DNA of 64,000 bases from Thalassobacillus cyri (GCF_900107755.1 NZ_FNQR01000004.1:276754-340753), one strand, 5' to 3'. Positions 50,199 to 60,127 are shown, counted from the first letter of the stretch. A program made the numbers and translations. The notes: generated from the letters alone by a model not told the origin.

Positions 50199-51836
50199 TT
50201 AGTTCAATTCTAAATAATTGAATGGTTCACTTCCTGTAGGGTGAGGGATATAATTCTTGACCTCTTTCTTAACAGCAAGCGGTGGTGTTGTATGAGCGAT
50301 TGGGAACCAAGGTGCATCTTCATGGATGATTTCCTGTGCTTCTTTATAAAGGCTGGTACGTTTATCCTGATCGAGCTCAGTTTGAGCTTTTTTCAGGATA
50401 TCGTGCAGTTCATCGTTTTTATAAAAGGCGATGTTTCCTGCAGAACCTTTCTTTGCATTATCCTTATCCAAAAGGACATACAGGAAGTTATCAGGGTCAC
50501 CATTGTCACCAGTCCAGCCAAGGAACGCCATATCATGGTCGCCATTTTCGGTCGCACTTAGATGAGAATCCCACTCGTTTTCAACGATTTCTACTACGAC
50601 ATTTACTTCTTTAAGCATTTCCTGGATAGCCTGCGCAGCAAATTTCGGCTGCGGCAAGTAAGGGCGTGGGTTAGACATGGTATAAAGTGTCAAACTCATG
50701 CCATCGCCATATCCTGCTTCAGCAAGTAATGATTTTGCTTTTTCGACATCGTAGCCATAGTCTTCGATGTCATCGTTATATCCCCAAAGGGATGGTGGCA
50801 TTGGGTTCTTAGCTGGCTTCCCGATACCTTCAAATAATGACAGTAATTTTTCTTTATCAATTGCCAGGTTGATCGCCTGACGGACCTTCTTGTCCTTCAA
50901 TGGACCTTCTTTATCTGTGTTCATTGCCATGTAGGAAACATTCATGGATGGGCGACGGATGATTTGAAGGGCATCATCATCTTCTGCCTGTTGGATATCC
51001 TGTGGATTCATCCCGTTCATTGCATCGATAGAACCAGCTTGAAGTTCCATGAAGCGAGCGCCATTATCAGGAATAACACGGAAAATGACTGTATCTACTT
51101 TTGCTGCATCGCCAAAGTAATCTTCGTTTTTAGACAACGTAATGCTGTCATCCTGCTTCCATTCCTCAAATACGAATGGACCAGTACCTACTGGGTTTTT
51201 GAAGTAATCTTCTCCATGCTCTTTAATTGCATCCGGGCTGGCAATACCGAAAGGAGGCATCGCAAGTGTGTTCAAAAATGGTGCATTTGGCTCAGAAAGG
51301 GTGAAAGTGACTTCATAGTCCCCTGTAGCCTCTACCTTTTCGATGATTCCGCCTGGGTCTTCTTCAGATGCGCCAAACATGTAACCGTAATAGACATACT
51401 CTGCTCCTTCTGTCCATCGTTCAAAGTTGAATACGACATCTTCAGCAGTGAAGTCGGTTCCATCGTGGAATTTCACATCATCACGTAGTTGGAATGTCCA
51501 TTTCAAGCCGTCTTCACTTGTTTTCCATTCGGAAGCCAAAGCGGGTTTGACTTCTGTCCCTTCCTGTTCATAGCGGACAAGTGTGTCATAAATCTGATTG
51601 GTGACATAAATGGACTCACCATCTGTAACCTTGGAAGGATCCAGTTGTTCAGAATCTGCTCCACGACCAAACACGAATGTATCGCTTCCGCCGCTGCCTT
51701 CCTCAGCTGAATCAGTAGTATCCTGGTTGTCAGAATCACCTTCTGAATTAGCTTCATCGTTACTGCTGCATCCGGCGACTACCAGCACCATCAGTGCAAA
51801 CAGTGTAAGTAACATCCAAAGTACTTTTTTCTTCAC
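50199..51836 (-). CDS. Peptide ABC transporter substrate-binding lipoprotein
   Basis: 545 residues. The signal and lipobox VVAGC are followed by a Ser/Asp/Glu-rich linker. The family 5 solute-binding domain then runs to the end (DGLKWTFQLRDDVKFHDGTDFTAEDVVF, NPVGTGPFVFEEW, VRQAINLAIDKEKLL). It captures peptides at the cell surface for the neighbouring permeases. The acidic composition agrees with a salt-tolerant organism. Substrate class (di- or oligopeptide) cannot be decided from sequence. Confidence 0.92.
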   Translation of the reverse strand: MKKKVLWMLLTLFALMVLVVAGCSSNDEANSEGDSDNQDTTDSAEEGSGGSDTFVFGRGADSEQLDPSKVTDGESIYVTNQIYDTLVRYEQEGTEVKPALASEWKTSEDGLKWTFQLRDDVKFHDGTDFTAEDVVFNFERWTEGAEYVYYGYMFGASEEDPGGIIEKVEATGDYEVTFTLSEPNAPFLNTLAMPPFGIASPDAIKEHGEDYFKNPVGTGPFVFEEWKQDDSITLSKNEDYFGDAAKVDTVIFRVIPDNGARFMELQAGSIDAMNGMNPQDIQQAEDDDALQIIRRPSMNVSYMAMNTDKEGPLKDKKVRQAINLAIDKEKLLSLFEGIGKPAKNPMPPSLWGYNDDIEDYGYDVEKAKSLLAEAGYGDGMSLTLYTMSNPRPYLPQPKFAAQAIQEMLKEVNVVVEIVENEWDSHLSATENGDHDMAFLGWTGDNGDPDNFLYVLLDKDNAKKGSAGNIAFYKNDELHDILKKAQTELDQDKRTSLYKEAQEIIHEDAPWFPIAHTTPPLAVKKEVKNYIPHPTGSEPFNYLELN

Positions 51837-51875
51837 AATTAGTTCCCCCTTATTGGAATTTAATAAAAGTAAGTA

Positions 51876-52877
51876 TTAGACAGGTGTCGGTTCTGTTTCT
51901 TCTACCACCTCCTTCACGAGATGACAGGCAACTTGATGTTCTGCACCGGGAACTTGTTTTAAGACCGGCTTTTTCTGTTTGCAGATATCTTCTGCCCATG
52001 GACACCTCGTGTGGAACTTACAGCCCTGAGGTGGATTGGAAGGAGAGGGAAGGTCTCCTTGAAGCATGATCCGTTCACGTTTTTCTACAGGACGGGCCTC
52101 GGGAATGGACGACAGTAAAGCTTTTGTATAAGGGTGTTTCGGATCTCCGTAGAGTTCCTCGACTTCCCCGATTTCAACAATTTCACCAAGGTACATGACT
52201 GCTACACGGTCACTGATATGATGGACAACACTCAAATCATGTGCGATGAAAATATAAGTAAGGTTGAATTCCTTCTGCAGATCTTCCATCAGATTGATGA
52301 CCTGGGCTTGGATGGAAACATCCAGTGCCGAGACTGGTTCATCGCAAATTATCAATTCTGGATCCAATGCCAATGCTCTGGCAATCCCGATACGCTGGCG
52401 TTGACCTCCGCTGAATTCATGAGGGTAACGGTATTTATGATAAGTATCGAGTCCGACTACTTCTAACAGGCGATCCAGTTTTTGCTGTCGTTTTTCTTTT
52501 GACATGCCGAATATTTTCATCGGTTCTGTCACTGTCTGCTCGATGGTTTTACGGGGATTTAAGGAAGCGTAGGGGTCTTGGAAAATCAATTGCATTTCTT
52601 TTCTTAGCTTCCGTAGCTCCTCACCTTTGACATTGGTAATGTCCTGCCCCTTATAAATGATCTGCCCTTCCGTCGGATCGAGCAATTTTAGTATGGTTCT
52701 CCCGGCAGTAGACTTTCCACATCCGCTTTCTCCGACCAATCCCAGTGTTTCCCCTTTATTGACCGTAAGAGAGATGCCATCGACTGCCTGTACAGCCCCT
52801 GTCTTTTTCGGGAAAACTGCTCCTTTATAGATAGGGAAATGTTTTTTTAAATTTTGGACGCGTAATAGTTCACTCAT
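51876..52877 (-). CDS. Peptide ABC transporter ATP-binding protein, OppF/DppF type
   Basis: 333 residues. Walker A GESGCGKST, signature EFSGGQRQRIGIARAL, Walker B LIICDEPVSALDVS. The C-terminal region has the cysteine cluster CKFHTRCPWAEDIC common to these ATPases, which in some members binds an iron-sulfur cluster. The start overlaps the end of the OppD-type gene by 8 bases. Confidence 0.93.
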   Translation of the reverse strand: MSELLRVQNLKKHFPIYKGAVFPKKTGAVQAVDGISLTVNKGETLGLVGESGCGKSTAGRTILKLLDPTEGQIIYKGQDITNVKGEELRKLRKEMQLIFQDPYASLNPRKTIEQTVTEPMKIFGMSKEKRQQKLDRLLEVVGLDTYHKYRYPHEFSGGQRQRIGIARALALDPELIICDEPVSALDVSIQAQVINLMEDLQKEFNLTYIFIAHDLSVVHHISDRVAVMYLGEIVEIGEVEELYGDPKHPYTKALLSSIPEARPVEKRERIMLQGDLPSPSNPPQGCKFHTRCPWAEDICKQKKPVLKQVPGAEHQVACHLVKEVVEETEPTPV

Positions 52878-53871
52878 GGATGATCACCTTCTCTTCCTGT
52901 TCATACAATAGGCAGCGGACAAAGTGGTCTGTTTCGTCTTCCAATAGTGCAGGATCCTTTGTCAGGCATTCTTCTTTGACATGCGTGCACCGAGGAGCGA
53001 AACTGCAGCCTTTCGCTAAGTCCCGTAAATCAGGTGGAAGACCTTTGATCGCTTCCAATCTTTCTTTGCGATTGTGAATTTGAGGAATCGATGACAATAA
53101 TCCCCATGTATAAGGGTGTTTTGGGTGGTCAAAGAGTTCCTTAACACTTGAAAATTCTACCGGTTTACCAGCATACATGACCATTACACGGTCGCAAACT
53201 TCTGCTACCACACCAAGATCATGGGTGATCATGATGATCGCCATTCCTAGTTCTTGCTGCAGTTTCTTCAATAAATCGAGTATTTGCGCCTGGATGGTTA
53301 CATCGAGTGCAGTAGTGGGTTCATCCGCTATCAGCACTTTAGGATTACAGGCTAGCGCCATTGCAATCATGACACGCTGCCGCATCCCCCCGCTGAATTC
53401 ATGCGGATAGTTTTTTAAACGCTTGGCAGCATCAGGGATACCAACTAGGTCGAGCAATTCAATGGCACGGTTGCGTGCTTGTTGTTTATTCATATTTTCA
53501 TGCGTAAGAATCGTTTCCATCATCTGTTTCTCCACAGAGAAAACGGGGTTCAGAGAAGTCATTGGATCCTGGAATATCATCGAAATGTCTTTTCCACGGA
53601 TTTTTCTCATCTCTTTTTCTTTCTTGAGTAATAAGCTTTCTCCATTAAAACGGATATCCCCGGAGACGATTTTCCCTGGGGGGGATGGAACCAATTTCAT
53701 TACCGACATGGCGGTGATACTTTTACCGGAGCCGGACTCCCCGACTATTCCTAATGTTTCTCCTGGTTTGACCGAAAAACTAACGCCATCTACAGCTTTG
53801 ACGGTACCAGCTTTCGTAAAAAAATGAGTATGTAAATCTTTTACTTCCAAAATAGGAAGATGATCAGCCAT
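52870..53871 (-). CDS. Peptide ABC transporter ATP-binding protein, OppD/DppD type
   Basis: 333 residues. Walker [10 protein letters not shown], signature [16 protein letters not shown], Walker [15 protein letters not shown], and a C-terminal cysteine cluster [14 protein letters not shown]. It is the first gene of the operon (D-F-binding protein-B-C order). AAGGAGG precedes the ATG. A TATAAT on the minus strand at 53918-53923 is a likely -10, with no clear -35. Confidence 0.93.
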   Translation of the reverse strand: MADHLPILEVKDLHTHFFTKAGTVKAVDGVSFSVKPGETLGIVGESGSGKSITAMSVMKLVPSPPGKIVSGDIRFNGESLLLKKEKEMRKIRGKDISMIFQDPMTSLNPVFSVEKQMMETILTHENMNKQQARNRAIELLDLVGIPDAAKRLKNYPHEFSGGMRQRVMIAMALACNPKVLIADEPTTALDVTIQAQILDLLKKLQQELGMAIIMITHDLGVVAEVCDRVMVMYAGKPVEFSSVKELFDHPKHPYTWGLLSSIPQIHNRKERLEAIKGLPPDLRDLAKGCSFAPRCTHVKEECLTKDPALLEDETDHFVRCLLYEQEEKVIIHE

Positions 53872-54090
53872 AGTGATCCTCCTTGTGACAAGAACTTCTT
53901 AATTTGATGTGCTTTTTATTATACATAAATTCTGAAAATTACGAATTAAATCTCTTTTTTCTCAAAAATAGTGAGAGAAATAAAATTAATTCAATACCTT
54001 CAATAATTCGGAAAGAAACAGAGTGAAAGGTAGAATTAATTCTTGCGTTTTTGCTCAGATGTGCTTATAATAATCAATGCATGTCATTTT

Positions 54091-54164
54091 GCGCCCGTAG
54101 CTCAGCTGGATAGAGCTATAGATTCCGGTTCTATGTGTCGGAGGTTCGAATCCTCTCGGGCGCG
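54091..54164 (+). tRNA. tRNA-Arg (anticodon CCG)
   Basis: A complete 74-base cloverleaf without CCA. The acceptor arms GCGCCCG and CGGGCGC pair, the D arm is GCTC/GAGC, the anticodon arm is ATAGA/TCTAT around TTCCGGT, and the T arm GGAGG/CCTCT closes with one G-T pair around TTCGAAT. The anticodon CCG reads CGG. It stands alone, followed by its own terminator. Confidence 0.96.
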
Positions 54165-54171
54165 CTATATT

Positions 54172-54208
54172 AAAAAGCATCTGGTTTTATGACCAGATGC
54201 TTTTTTTA
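54172..54208 (+). terminator. Rho-independent terminator of tRNA-Arg
   Basis: AAAAAGCATCTGGT and ACCAGATGCTTTTTTT form a strong stem and a T-run directly after the tRNA. Confidence 0.92.
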
Positions 54209-54214
54209 TTGGAA

Positions 54215-54640
54215 AAACTCTTTTAGGCTGTTGTTGATTTTTCATAATAGGCTTATTCAACTATAGGACAGTATAATGGAAGACTCAGTTTCAAGGTAAA
54301 TGGGGTTCTTTACCAAAAAAGAGTCAGGGGTGGCTTGGAAACTACTCGCTTTCCAGCTTCATCGCCTAGACACTCGCGACATAAGCAGTCCATCAACGGG
54401 AAGAAAGAGCCCTTCCCTTTTGCTGTTCTGCTTATGCATGTCGTATCTTCCAAGGCGATTACGCATTCATTTCTTTCCTGTGGGGAACTGGCAAGCCTCC
54501 TCAGACTTCGTCTTCCGGGGTCTTGCCTAGCTCCTTCTCCCACGGGAGTCTCGCAGTTTCCCAACCACCCTATCCGAAGGATGAGAGAAACGAACCCCTG
54601 CCATAGATGAAGATGCCTTCCACAAATCATATGGAACTAT
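54215..54640. repeat. Interspersed palindromic repeat downstream of tRNA-Arg
   Basis: The left end is TTGTTGATTTTTCATAATAGG. The core arms are GGGTGGCTTGGAAACT (54328-54343) and AGTTTCCCAACCACCC (54555-54570), and the internal module 54349-54485 is shared inverted with 40183-40320. GCCTCCTCAGACTTCGTCTT repeats the phrase at 18902-18921. It is another member of the same modular family. Confidence 0.8.
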
Positions 54641-54704
54641 GATGCACGTAATAAGCACGTTTTTATGTTTTTATGAGTAGCTCTTCTTATGTTGGAGGAC
54701 TGCA

Positions 54705-54985
54705 TAAAGATGTTTCCGTTTGCCTTACCAACGCAAGGAGGTCCGGGAAATTGCGAGACTCCTCGAAAATGCTACGCACTTCCTTCGTGCGGTGTTTATT
54801 CAAGATGTTTTTTCAAAGTCCTATGGGATGAACATGAGCGGTGAGATCCCGGAAGGCGAAGCCTGAGGAAGCTCACCACATGCTCATGGAAAGCGAGTGA
54901 TTTCCCGGACCTCCAAACACTCACCACCATAACGGAAACAGTTTCTCTCGAAACTGAGTCTTCAACTAAAGGGAGCTTAAGTGTA
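54705..54985. repeat. Interspersed palindromic repeat, second copy after tRNA-Arg
   Basis: The outer ATGTTTCCGTT (54710-54720) faces AACGGAAACA (54931-54940). The inner GGAGGTCCGGGAAATT (54737-54752) faces ATTTCCCGGACCTCC (54900-54914). It is nearly identical to 61-285 but carries an inserted module (54755-54830) also found inverted near 18640. From 54985 to 55136 I see nothing certain. Confidence 0.82.
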
Positions 54986-55136
54986 AAACTAACACTGAAA
55001 TTTAACAGATCTATTAGAAATATTACGGATGTTGTAAAACAATCGTCAACGAACAGATGTTTTTATAGAGTTGAAACCATGTTATGATAAGTAGAAGATA
55101 AATCATGATGACTGATAACCAGTCGCGCAAAATGGG

Positions 55137-55364
55137 GTGTTGAAAACGAAATTACTTCGTTACAAAATTTTGTATACGGAACAGATATCTGAAGATCGGC
55201 GTATCCATATTTTTGATATGGCTTCCCAACTTAAATTATCTTTTAATTACGCCTCACTGAAAAGAAGCCCTGATAAGCGGGCAAAAGAACTGTTGAACTT
55301 CCTGGAATCAAAAAATACTAAAATTGAATTGGGTTTATATGATCAAAAAGGACGCGCCTCATAG
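55137..55364 (+). CDS. Small hypothetical protein
   Basis: 75 codons from GTG (or 74 from TTG at 55140). I do not recognise a family. The chain is basic and probably helical (ASQLKLSFNYASLKRSPDKRAKELLNFLES), without signal or membrane segment. The ribosome site is poor (GGGGTG). A well-formed terminator overlaps its stop, which supports a real transcript. In several bacilli rpoN (sigL) precedes cggR; this ORF is not rpoN. Confidence 0.5.
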   Translation: MLKTKLLRYKILYTEQISEDRRIHIFDMASQLKLSFNYASLKRSPDKRAKELLNFLESKNTKIELGLYDQKGRAS

Positions 55365-55376
55365 CGTCCTTTTTAT
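55345..55376 (+). terminator. Terminator after the small ORF
   Basis: AAAAAGGACGC and GCGTCCTTTTT pair around GCCTCATA with a T-run, and the loop includes the stop codon of the small ORF. Confidence 0.9.
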
Positions 55377-55522
55377 TTTGTTTCTGTTGACCTGAATGGC
55401 AGGGCCGGGAGCATGATAATTTGCTATTGCGCAATAAAATCAAATGGAGTTTTATGTATAATGATAAGTGGTACATTATAAAGGTAAGTTCAAAAACTTA
55501 CGTGAGAAGAGGGTGGCTGCTA

Positions 55523-55762
55523 TTGAAAGAAATCATATTATACTCAAAAGAAAACTGTTGTCTTTGTGATGATGCAAAAGAATTATTAGAAATGTTGAAA
55601 AAAGATTATAATTTTACAGTTTTAGAGAAAGATATCTATAGAGATGATGCATTGCTGGAAAGGTATCAATTTGAAATACCTGTCGTTAAAATTGATAATG
55701 AAGAATTGAATTGTGAACAAATTGATATTTTTTCGCTAAGAGAGCGTTTACAAGAAAAATAG
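55523..55762 (+). CDS. Glutaredoxin-like family protein
   Basis: A 79-residue thioredoxin-fold protein. The redox motif is C-x-x-C in ENCCLCDDAKELL near residue 12, and the cis-proline is in FEIPVVKI. It belongs to the small glutaredoxin-like (DUF836-type) group found before cggR in other bacilli. The TTG start at 55523 follows AGAGGGTGG; the frame extends to 55421 but lacks family similarity there. Probable thiol-disulfide exchange; the partner is unknown. Confidence 0.8.
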   Translation: MKEIILYSKENCCLCDDAKELLEMLKKDYNFTVLEKDIYRDDALLERYQFEIPVVKIDNEELNCEQIDIFSLRERLQEK

Positions 55763-55776
55763 CTGGTCTTTTTCAC

Positions 55777-55805
55777 TTGCGGCACGATTTGGGTACTGTT
55801 ATATT
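55777..55805 (+). promoter_or_regulatory. Promoter of cggR-gapA
   Basis: TTGCGG (55777-55782), a 17-base spacer and TATATT (55800-55805). It predicts a start near 55812, about 26 bases before the CggR operator, as in B. subtilis where bound CggR blocks transcript elongation. Confidence 0.65.
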
Positions 55806-55837
55806 TAATCATGTAGAAAATATTTTTTTGCTCTGCG

Positions 55838-55873
55838 TGGGACGAAATCTGACTAGTCGGGACAAAAATATCC
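55838..55873 (+). promoter_or_regulatory. CggR operator
   Basis: It fits the tandem B. subtilis consensus CGGGAC-N6-TGTC-N4-CGGGAC-N6-TGTC in exact spacing. Seen here: TGGGAC (55838), six bases, TGAC (55850), four bases, CGGGAC (55858), six bases, ATCC (55870). The last quarter is poor. Fructose-1,6-bisphosphate would release CggR and induce the operon. Confidence 0.82.
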
Positions 55874-55910
55874 CGGAAGGTGGAATTTTTATATTCGAAG
55901 GGGCTTTTCC

Positions 55911-56942
55911 ATGAGAGCTTTAATTGATTTACAAAAGAAACTTTTCCCTGATTTACTTGATATTATGCAGCGAAGGTATCAAATCCTGCATTATATCCAG
56001 CTGATGGAACCAGTCGGACGAAGAAGTTTGGCAGAAAATATGGAGCTGGCGGAACGGACGATCCGTAGTGAGGTCGACTTTCTTAATCAAGAAGGCTTTA
56101 TAGCCATTACCTTAAAAGGGATGCATATTACTAATGATGGCAAAATGGTTTTGGAGCAGCTGGCTGATTTCATCAAAGAGGTTTCAGGAATCAGGGTTTT
56201 AGAAAAGAAGTTAAGGGAAAAATTAAATTTAGACCATGTTGTGGTCGTGCCCGGTGACAGTGATGAACTGCCTTGGGTGAAGCAGGAAATGGGCAGAGCC
56301 TGTGTCCACTACTTAAAAGGTATCCTCGAATCGAACAACACGATTGCGATAACCGGCGGTACTACGATGGCGGCGGTTGCCGAGATGATGACTCCACTCA
56401 CTGGAGCACCTGATTGTTTGTTCGTTCCAGCGCGAGGCGGCTTAGGGGAAAGGGTCGAAAATCAGGCCAACACGATTTGTGTGGAGATGGCCCGTAAAGC
56501 AAAGGGTGATTACCGCCTCTTGTATGTCCCTGACCCATTGAGTGAAGATACCTATCACTCGATAACATCCGAGCCGTCTATTAAAGAAATTCTTGACCTG
56601 ATCAAGAATTCTGACACCGTTATCCACGGGATTGGAAATGCCCTGACTATGGCAGAAAGAAGAAGGACTCCACCAGAGCAAGTAGAAAAAATCAAGCAGG
56701 GTCATGGGGTTGGGGAAGCCTTTGGATATTATTTTAATCAGCAAGGTGAAATTGTCCATAAAGCTCGGACGGTCGGACTGCAGCTGGAGGACCTAACAGA
56801 TTCCCAGCAGGTAATTGCTGTTGCGGGAGGAGAATCAAAAGCGCGGGCGATTGCTTCCTATTTCAAACCTGGAAAGAGCAATGTGCTTATCACTGATGAA
56901 GGTGCAGCTCAAAAGCTTTTAAGGGAAGAAACTTCCCTTTAA
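55911..56942 (+). CDS. cggR: Central glycolytic genes regulator
   Basis: A 343-residue SorC/DeoR-type repressor. An N-terminal winged helix (about 20-75; RRSLAENMELAERTIRSEVDFLNQEG) and a C-terminal sugar-phosphate domain (TGGTTMAAVAEMM, PARGGLGE, IGNALTMAERR) that binds fructose-1,6-bisphosphate. It is the first gene of the glycolytic operon and is predicted to repress its own operator just upstream. Confidence 0.95.
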   Translation: MRALIDLQKKLFPDLLDIMQRRYQILHYIQLMEPVGRRSLAENMELAERTIRSEVDFLNQEGFIAITLKGMHITNDGKMVLEQLADFIKEVSGIRVLEKKLREKLNLDHVVVVPGDSDELPWVKQEMGRACVHYLKGILESNNTIAITGGTTMAAVAEMMTPLTGAPDCLFVPARGGLGERVENQANTICVEMARKAKGDYRLLYVPDPLSEDTYHSITSEPSIKEILDLIKNSDTVIHGIGNALTMAERRRTPPEQVEKIKQGHGVGEAFGYYFNQQGEIVHKARTVGLQLEDLTDSQQVIAVAGGESKARAIASYFKPGKSNVLITDEGAAQKLLREETSL

Positions 56943-56985
56943 ATAGATTTTCAATAAACAACCAATATCAAGGAGGAATTTTATA

Positions 56986-57993
56986 ATGACAGTAAAAGTA
57001 GGTATTAACGGCTTTGGACGTATTGGACGTAATGTCTTCCGTGCCGCTTTAAAAAATAATGATGTAGAAGTGGTAGCAGTAAACGACTTGACAGATGCAG
57101 AAATGCTAGCACACTTGCTACAATATGACACTGTTCATGGTGAATTGGATGAGAAAGTAACTGTAAACGGAACTAACCTTGTAGTCGGCAGTAAAGAAAT
57201 TACAGTACTATCTGAAAAAGATCCAGCACAACTTGGCTGGGGCGACCTTGGTGTAGAAGTTGTCATCGAATCTACTGGACGCTTCACAAACCGTGCCGAT
57301 GCTAAAAAACATCTGGACGCAGGCGCTAAAAAAGTAGTTATTTCTGCACCTGCTAAGGAAGAAGACCTTACAGTAGTTATGGGTGTAAACGAATCTGAGT
57401 ATGATCCGGACAGCCACCACGTTATCTCTAATGCATCTTGTACAACTAACTGTCTGGCACCTTACGCTAAAGTGCTTAATGACAAGTTCGGCTTGAAGCG
57501 TGGTATGATGACTACCGTACACTCTTACACGAATGACCAACAAATCCTTGACCTGCCACATAAGGATTATCGTCGTGCCCGTGCTGCTGCACAAAATATC
57601 ATCCCAACTACAACTGGTGCTGCAAAAGCTGTTGCAAAAGTACTTCCTGAGTTGGATGGTAAGTTGAACGGCATGGCTATGCGTGTTCCAACACCAAACG
57701 TTTCCATTGTCGACTTAGTTGCGGAGCTTGACAGCAACGTAACAGCTGAAGAAGTCAATGCAGCATTGAAAGAAGCTGCAGAAGGCGATTTGAAAGGCAT
57801 TCTTGGATACAGTGAAGAACCATTGGTTTCCAGCGACTATAATGGAAACACTAACTCCTCTATCATCGATGCGATCTCAACGATGACAATTGAAGATAAC
57901 ATGGTTAAAGTAGTTTCCTGGTATGATAATGAATATGGTTATTCCAACCGTTGTGTCGATCTGGCTGCATTTCTTAAAGAAAAAGGACTTTAA
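56986..57993 (+). CDS. gapA: NAD-dependent glyceraldehyde-3-phosphate dehydrogenase
   Basis: 335 residues. The Rossmann motif is GINGFGRIGRNVFR, the catalytic Cys is in SNASCTTNC and the base His in TVHSYTND. VNDLTD at the end of the second strand is the NAD-type GapA pattern rather than that of GapB. It follows cggR by 43 bases with AAGGAGG in front. The Thr/Ala-rich optimal codon use fits a highly expressed gene. Confidence 0.97.
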   Translation: MTVKVGINGFGRIGRNVFRAALKNNDVEVVAVNDLTDAEMLAHLLQYDTVHGELDEKVTVNGTNLVVGSKEITVLSEKDPAQLGWGDLGVEVVIESTGRFTNRADAKKHLDAGAKKVVISAPAKEEDLTVVMGVNESEYDPDSHHVISNASCTTNCLAPYAKVLNDKFGLKRGMMTTVHSYTNDQQILDLPHKDYRRARAAAQNIIPTTTGAAKAVAKVLPELDGKLNGMAMRVPTPNVSIVDLVAELDSNVTAEEVNAALKEAAEGDLKGILGYSEEPLVSSDYNGNTNSSIIDAISTMTIEDNMVKVVSWYDNEYGYSNRCVDLAAFLKEKGL

Positions 57994-58025
57994 TTCTGGA
58001 TTAGAGTCGAAGAATATGATGTAAA

Positions 58026-58067
58026 GTGAAAGGGGGAGGTCCATAATCCTCCTCCTTTATCACTTTT
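58026..58067 (+). other. Hairpin between gapA and pgk
   Basis: AAAGTGAAAGGGGGAGG and CCTCCTCCTTTATCACTTTT pair with small bulges, and T-rich sequence follows at 58067-58082. It could be a partial terminator or a processing/stability element that makes the cggR-gapA mRNA differ in amount from pgk-eno. Both outcomes are known for this operon in B. subtilis. Confidence 0.6.
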
Positions 58068-58174
58068 CATGGTGATTTTTTTAAGGATTAAAGTATAAGA
58101 AATACGAAGGTTTTCGCCATAAGGATGTGGTGACAACCCATGTTTTTTCTACTATTTAAAGGAGGTCCACCCCT

Positions 58175-59356
58175 GTGAATAAGAAAACAATTCGTGATAT
58201 CAAGGTGCAAGGAAAGAAAGTGTTTTGCCGAGTTGACTTCAATGTGCCGATGAGCAATGGAGAAGTTACCGATGACACTCGAATCAAGGCTGCATTGCCG
58301 ACAATTTTGCATTTAGTTCAAGATGGAGCAAAAGTCATTCTTGCCAGTCATCTTGGCCGTCCAAAGGGAGAGGCTCATGATGAACTTCGTTTGGATCCGG
58401 TTGCTAAACGTCTGAGCGATCTACTCGGCCGTACAGTAACTAAAACAGATGAAGTATTCGGGGACGAAGTCAATCGTGCCATCAAAGATATGAAAGACGG
58501 CGATGTATTATTGATTGAAAACGTCCGCTTCGAAGCTGGAGAAGAAGAGAATGACGAAGCATTGGCTAAAGAGTTCGCAGCTATGGCAGATGTCTATGTC
58601 AACGACGCTTTCGGTGCAGCACACCGTGCCCATGCATCTACAGCTGGGGTAGCTAAACACTTACCGGCAGTAGCAGGCTTCCTGATGGAAAAAGAGTTGA
58701 ATGTTCTGGGGCAGGCTCTTTCTGATCCGGAGCGACCGTTCACAGCTATCATTGGCGGGGCGAAGGTTAAAGATAAGATCGGTGTCATTGATAACTTGCT
58801 TGATAAAGTAGATAACTTGATCATTGGTGGCGGACTTGCCTACACCTTCTTGAAAGCAAAAGGGTACGAAGTCGGTAAATCCCTGCTTGAAGCAGATAAA
58901 CTTGATCTGGCAAAACAATTCATGCAAAAAGCTGAAGATAACAATGTCAACTTTTTAATGCCGGAGGACGTTATTGTAGCTGATGATTTCTCTCGTGAAG
59001 CGAACACGAAAGAGGTTGCGATTGATAGCATTCCTGCTGACTGGGAAGCGCTTGACATTGGACCGAAGACACGGGAAAAGTATAGTAAGGTAGTAAAGGA
59101 ATCCAAATTGGTTATCTGGAATGGACCTATGGGAGTTTTCGAGTTTGAAATCTTTGCCAATGGAACCAAAGATGTAGCGGTTGCACTTGCAGAGACAGAA
59201 GGCTACACAGTGATTGGCGGTGGAGATTCTGCAGCAGCTGTAGAAAAGTTCGGCTATGCTGAGAAGATGGATCATGTTTCTACCGGCGGTGGAGCTTCTC
59301 TGGAATTCATGGAAGGAAAAAAACTGCCTGGCGTATCTTTACTGAACGATAAGTAA
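58175..59356 (+). CDS. pgk: Phosphoglycerate kinase
   Basis: A 393-residue two-domain kinase that makes ATP from 1,3-bisphosphoglycerate. The N-terminal substrate site has RVDFNVPM and HLGRPKGE, and the C-terminal nucleotide site has NGPMGVFE and [13 protein letters not shown]. The GTG start has AAAGGAGGT upstream. It is the first of the pgk-tpiA-gpmI-eno block. Confidence 0.97.
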   Translation: MNKKTIRDIKVQGKKVFCRVDFNVPMSNGEVTDDTRIKAALPTILHLVQDGAKVILASHLGRPKGEAHDELRLDPVAKRLSDLLGRTVTKTDEVFGDEVNRAIKDMKDGDVLLIENVRFEAGEEENDEALAKEFAAMADVYVNDAFGAAHRAHASTAGVAKHLPAVAGFLMEKELNVLGQALSDPERPFTAIIGGAKVKDKIGVIDNLLDKVDNLIIGGGLAYTFLKAKGYEVGKSLLEADKLDLAKQFMQKAEDNNVNFLMPEDVIVADDFSREANTKEVAIDSIPADWEALDIGPKTREKYSKVVKESKLVIWNGPMGVFEFEIFANGTKDVAVALAETEGYTVIGGGDSAAAVEKFGYAEKMDHVSTGGGASLEFMEGKKLPGVSLLNDK

Positions 59357-59373
59357 AAAGGAGAGGTGAGCAT

Positions 59374-60127
59374 ATGCGTAAACAAGTGATCGCAGGAAAT
59401 TGGAAAATGAACAAAGTATTGAATGAAGCAGAGCAATTTGTACAAACTGCCAAAAATGAAGTGCCAAGCGAAGAACAAGTAGAATCCGTTGTTTGTGCAC
59501 CATACCCTTTTCTTCACACGCTAGTTAAAGAAACGGAAGGCACCCCTTTAAAAGTTGGCGCTCAAAATATGCATTTTGAAGAGAGCGGCGCTTTCACTGG
59601 CGAAGTAAGTCCAGTAATGCTGAAGGACTTGGGAGTCTCTTACGTCGTACTCGGCCACTCCGAGCGTCGTGAGCTTTTTGGTGAAACGGATCAAGACGTA
59701 AACAAAAAAGTTCATGCTGCATTCAAGCACGACTTGACACCGATTGTTTGTGTGGGGGAAACATTAGAACAGCGTGAGAACAATGAAACGATGAATCATG
59801 TAGAAAGCCAAGTGAAAAATGCGCTGGATGGTTTAAGTGATGAACAAGTTAAACAAGTCATTATCGCATATGAACCGATATGGGCGATTGGCACTGGCAA
59901 AACTTCATCTGCAGAAGATGCAAATGAAGTATGCAGCCACATTCGGAACGTGGTCAGAGCATTCTCTTCAGAAGAAGCAGCAGAGGCCGTCCGTATCCAG
60001 TATGGCGGAAGTGTCAAACCGGCAAACGTAGATGAACTTCTTAACCAATCCGATATCGATGGAGCACTTGTCGGTGGAGCTAGCATGGAGGCTGATTCAT
60101 TCCTAAAATTGGTGGAGGCAGGTAAGC

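Noticed and set aside
54300..54630. Frames of 76-106 codons after tRNA-Arg
   Set aside because: They are translations of the repeat module, with no credible start or conserved protein family.
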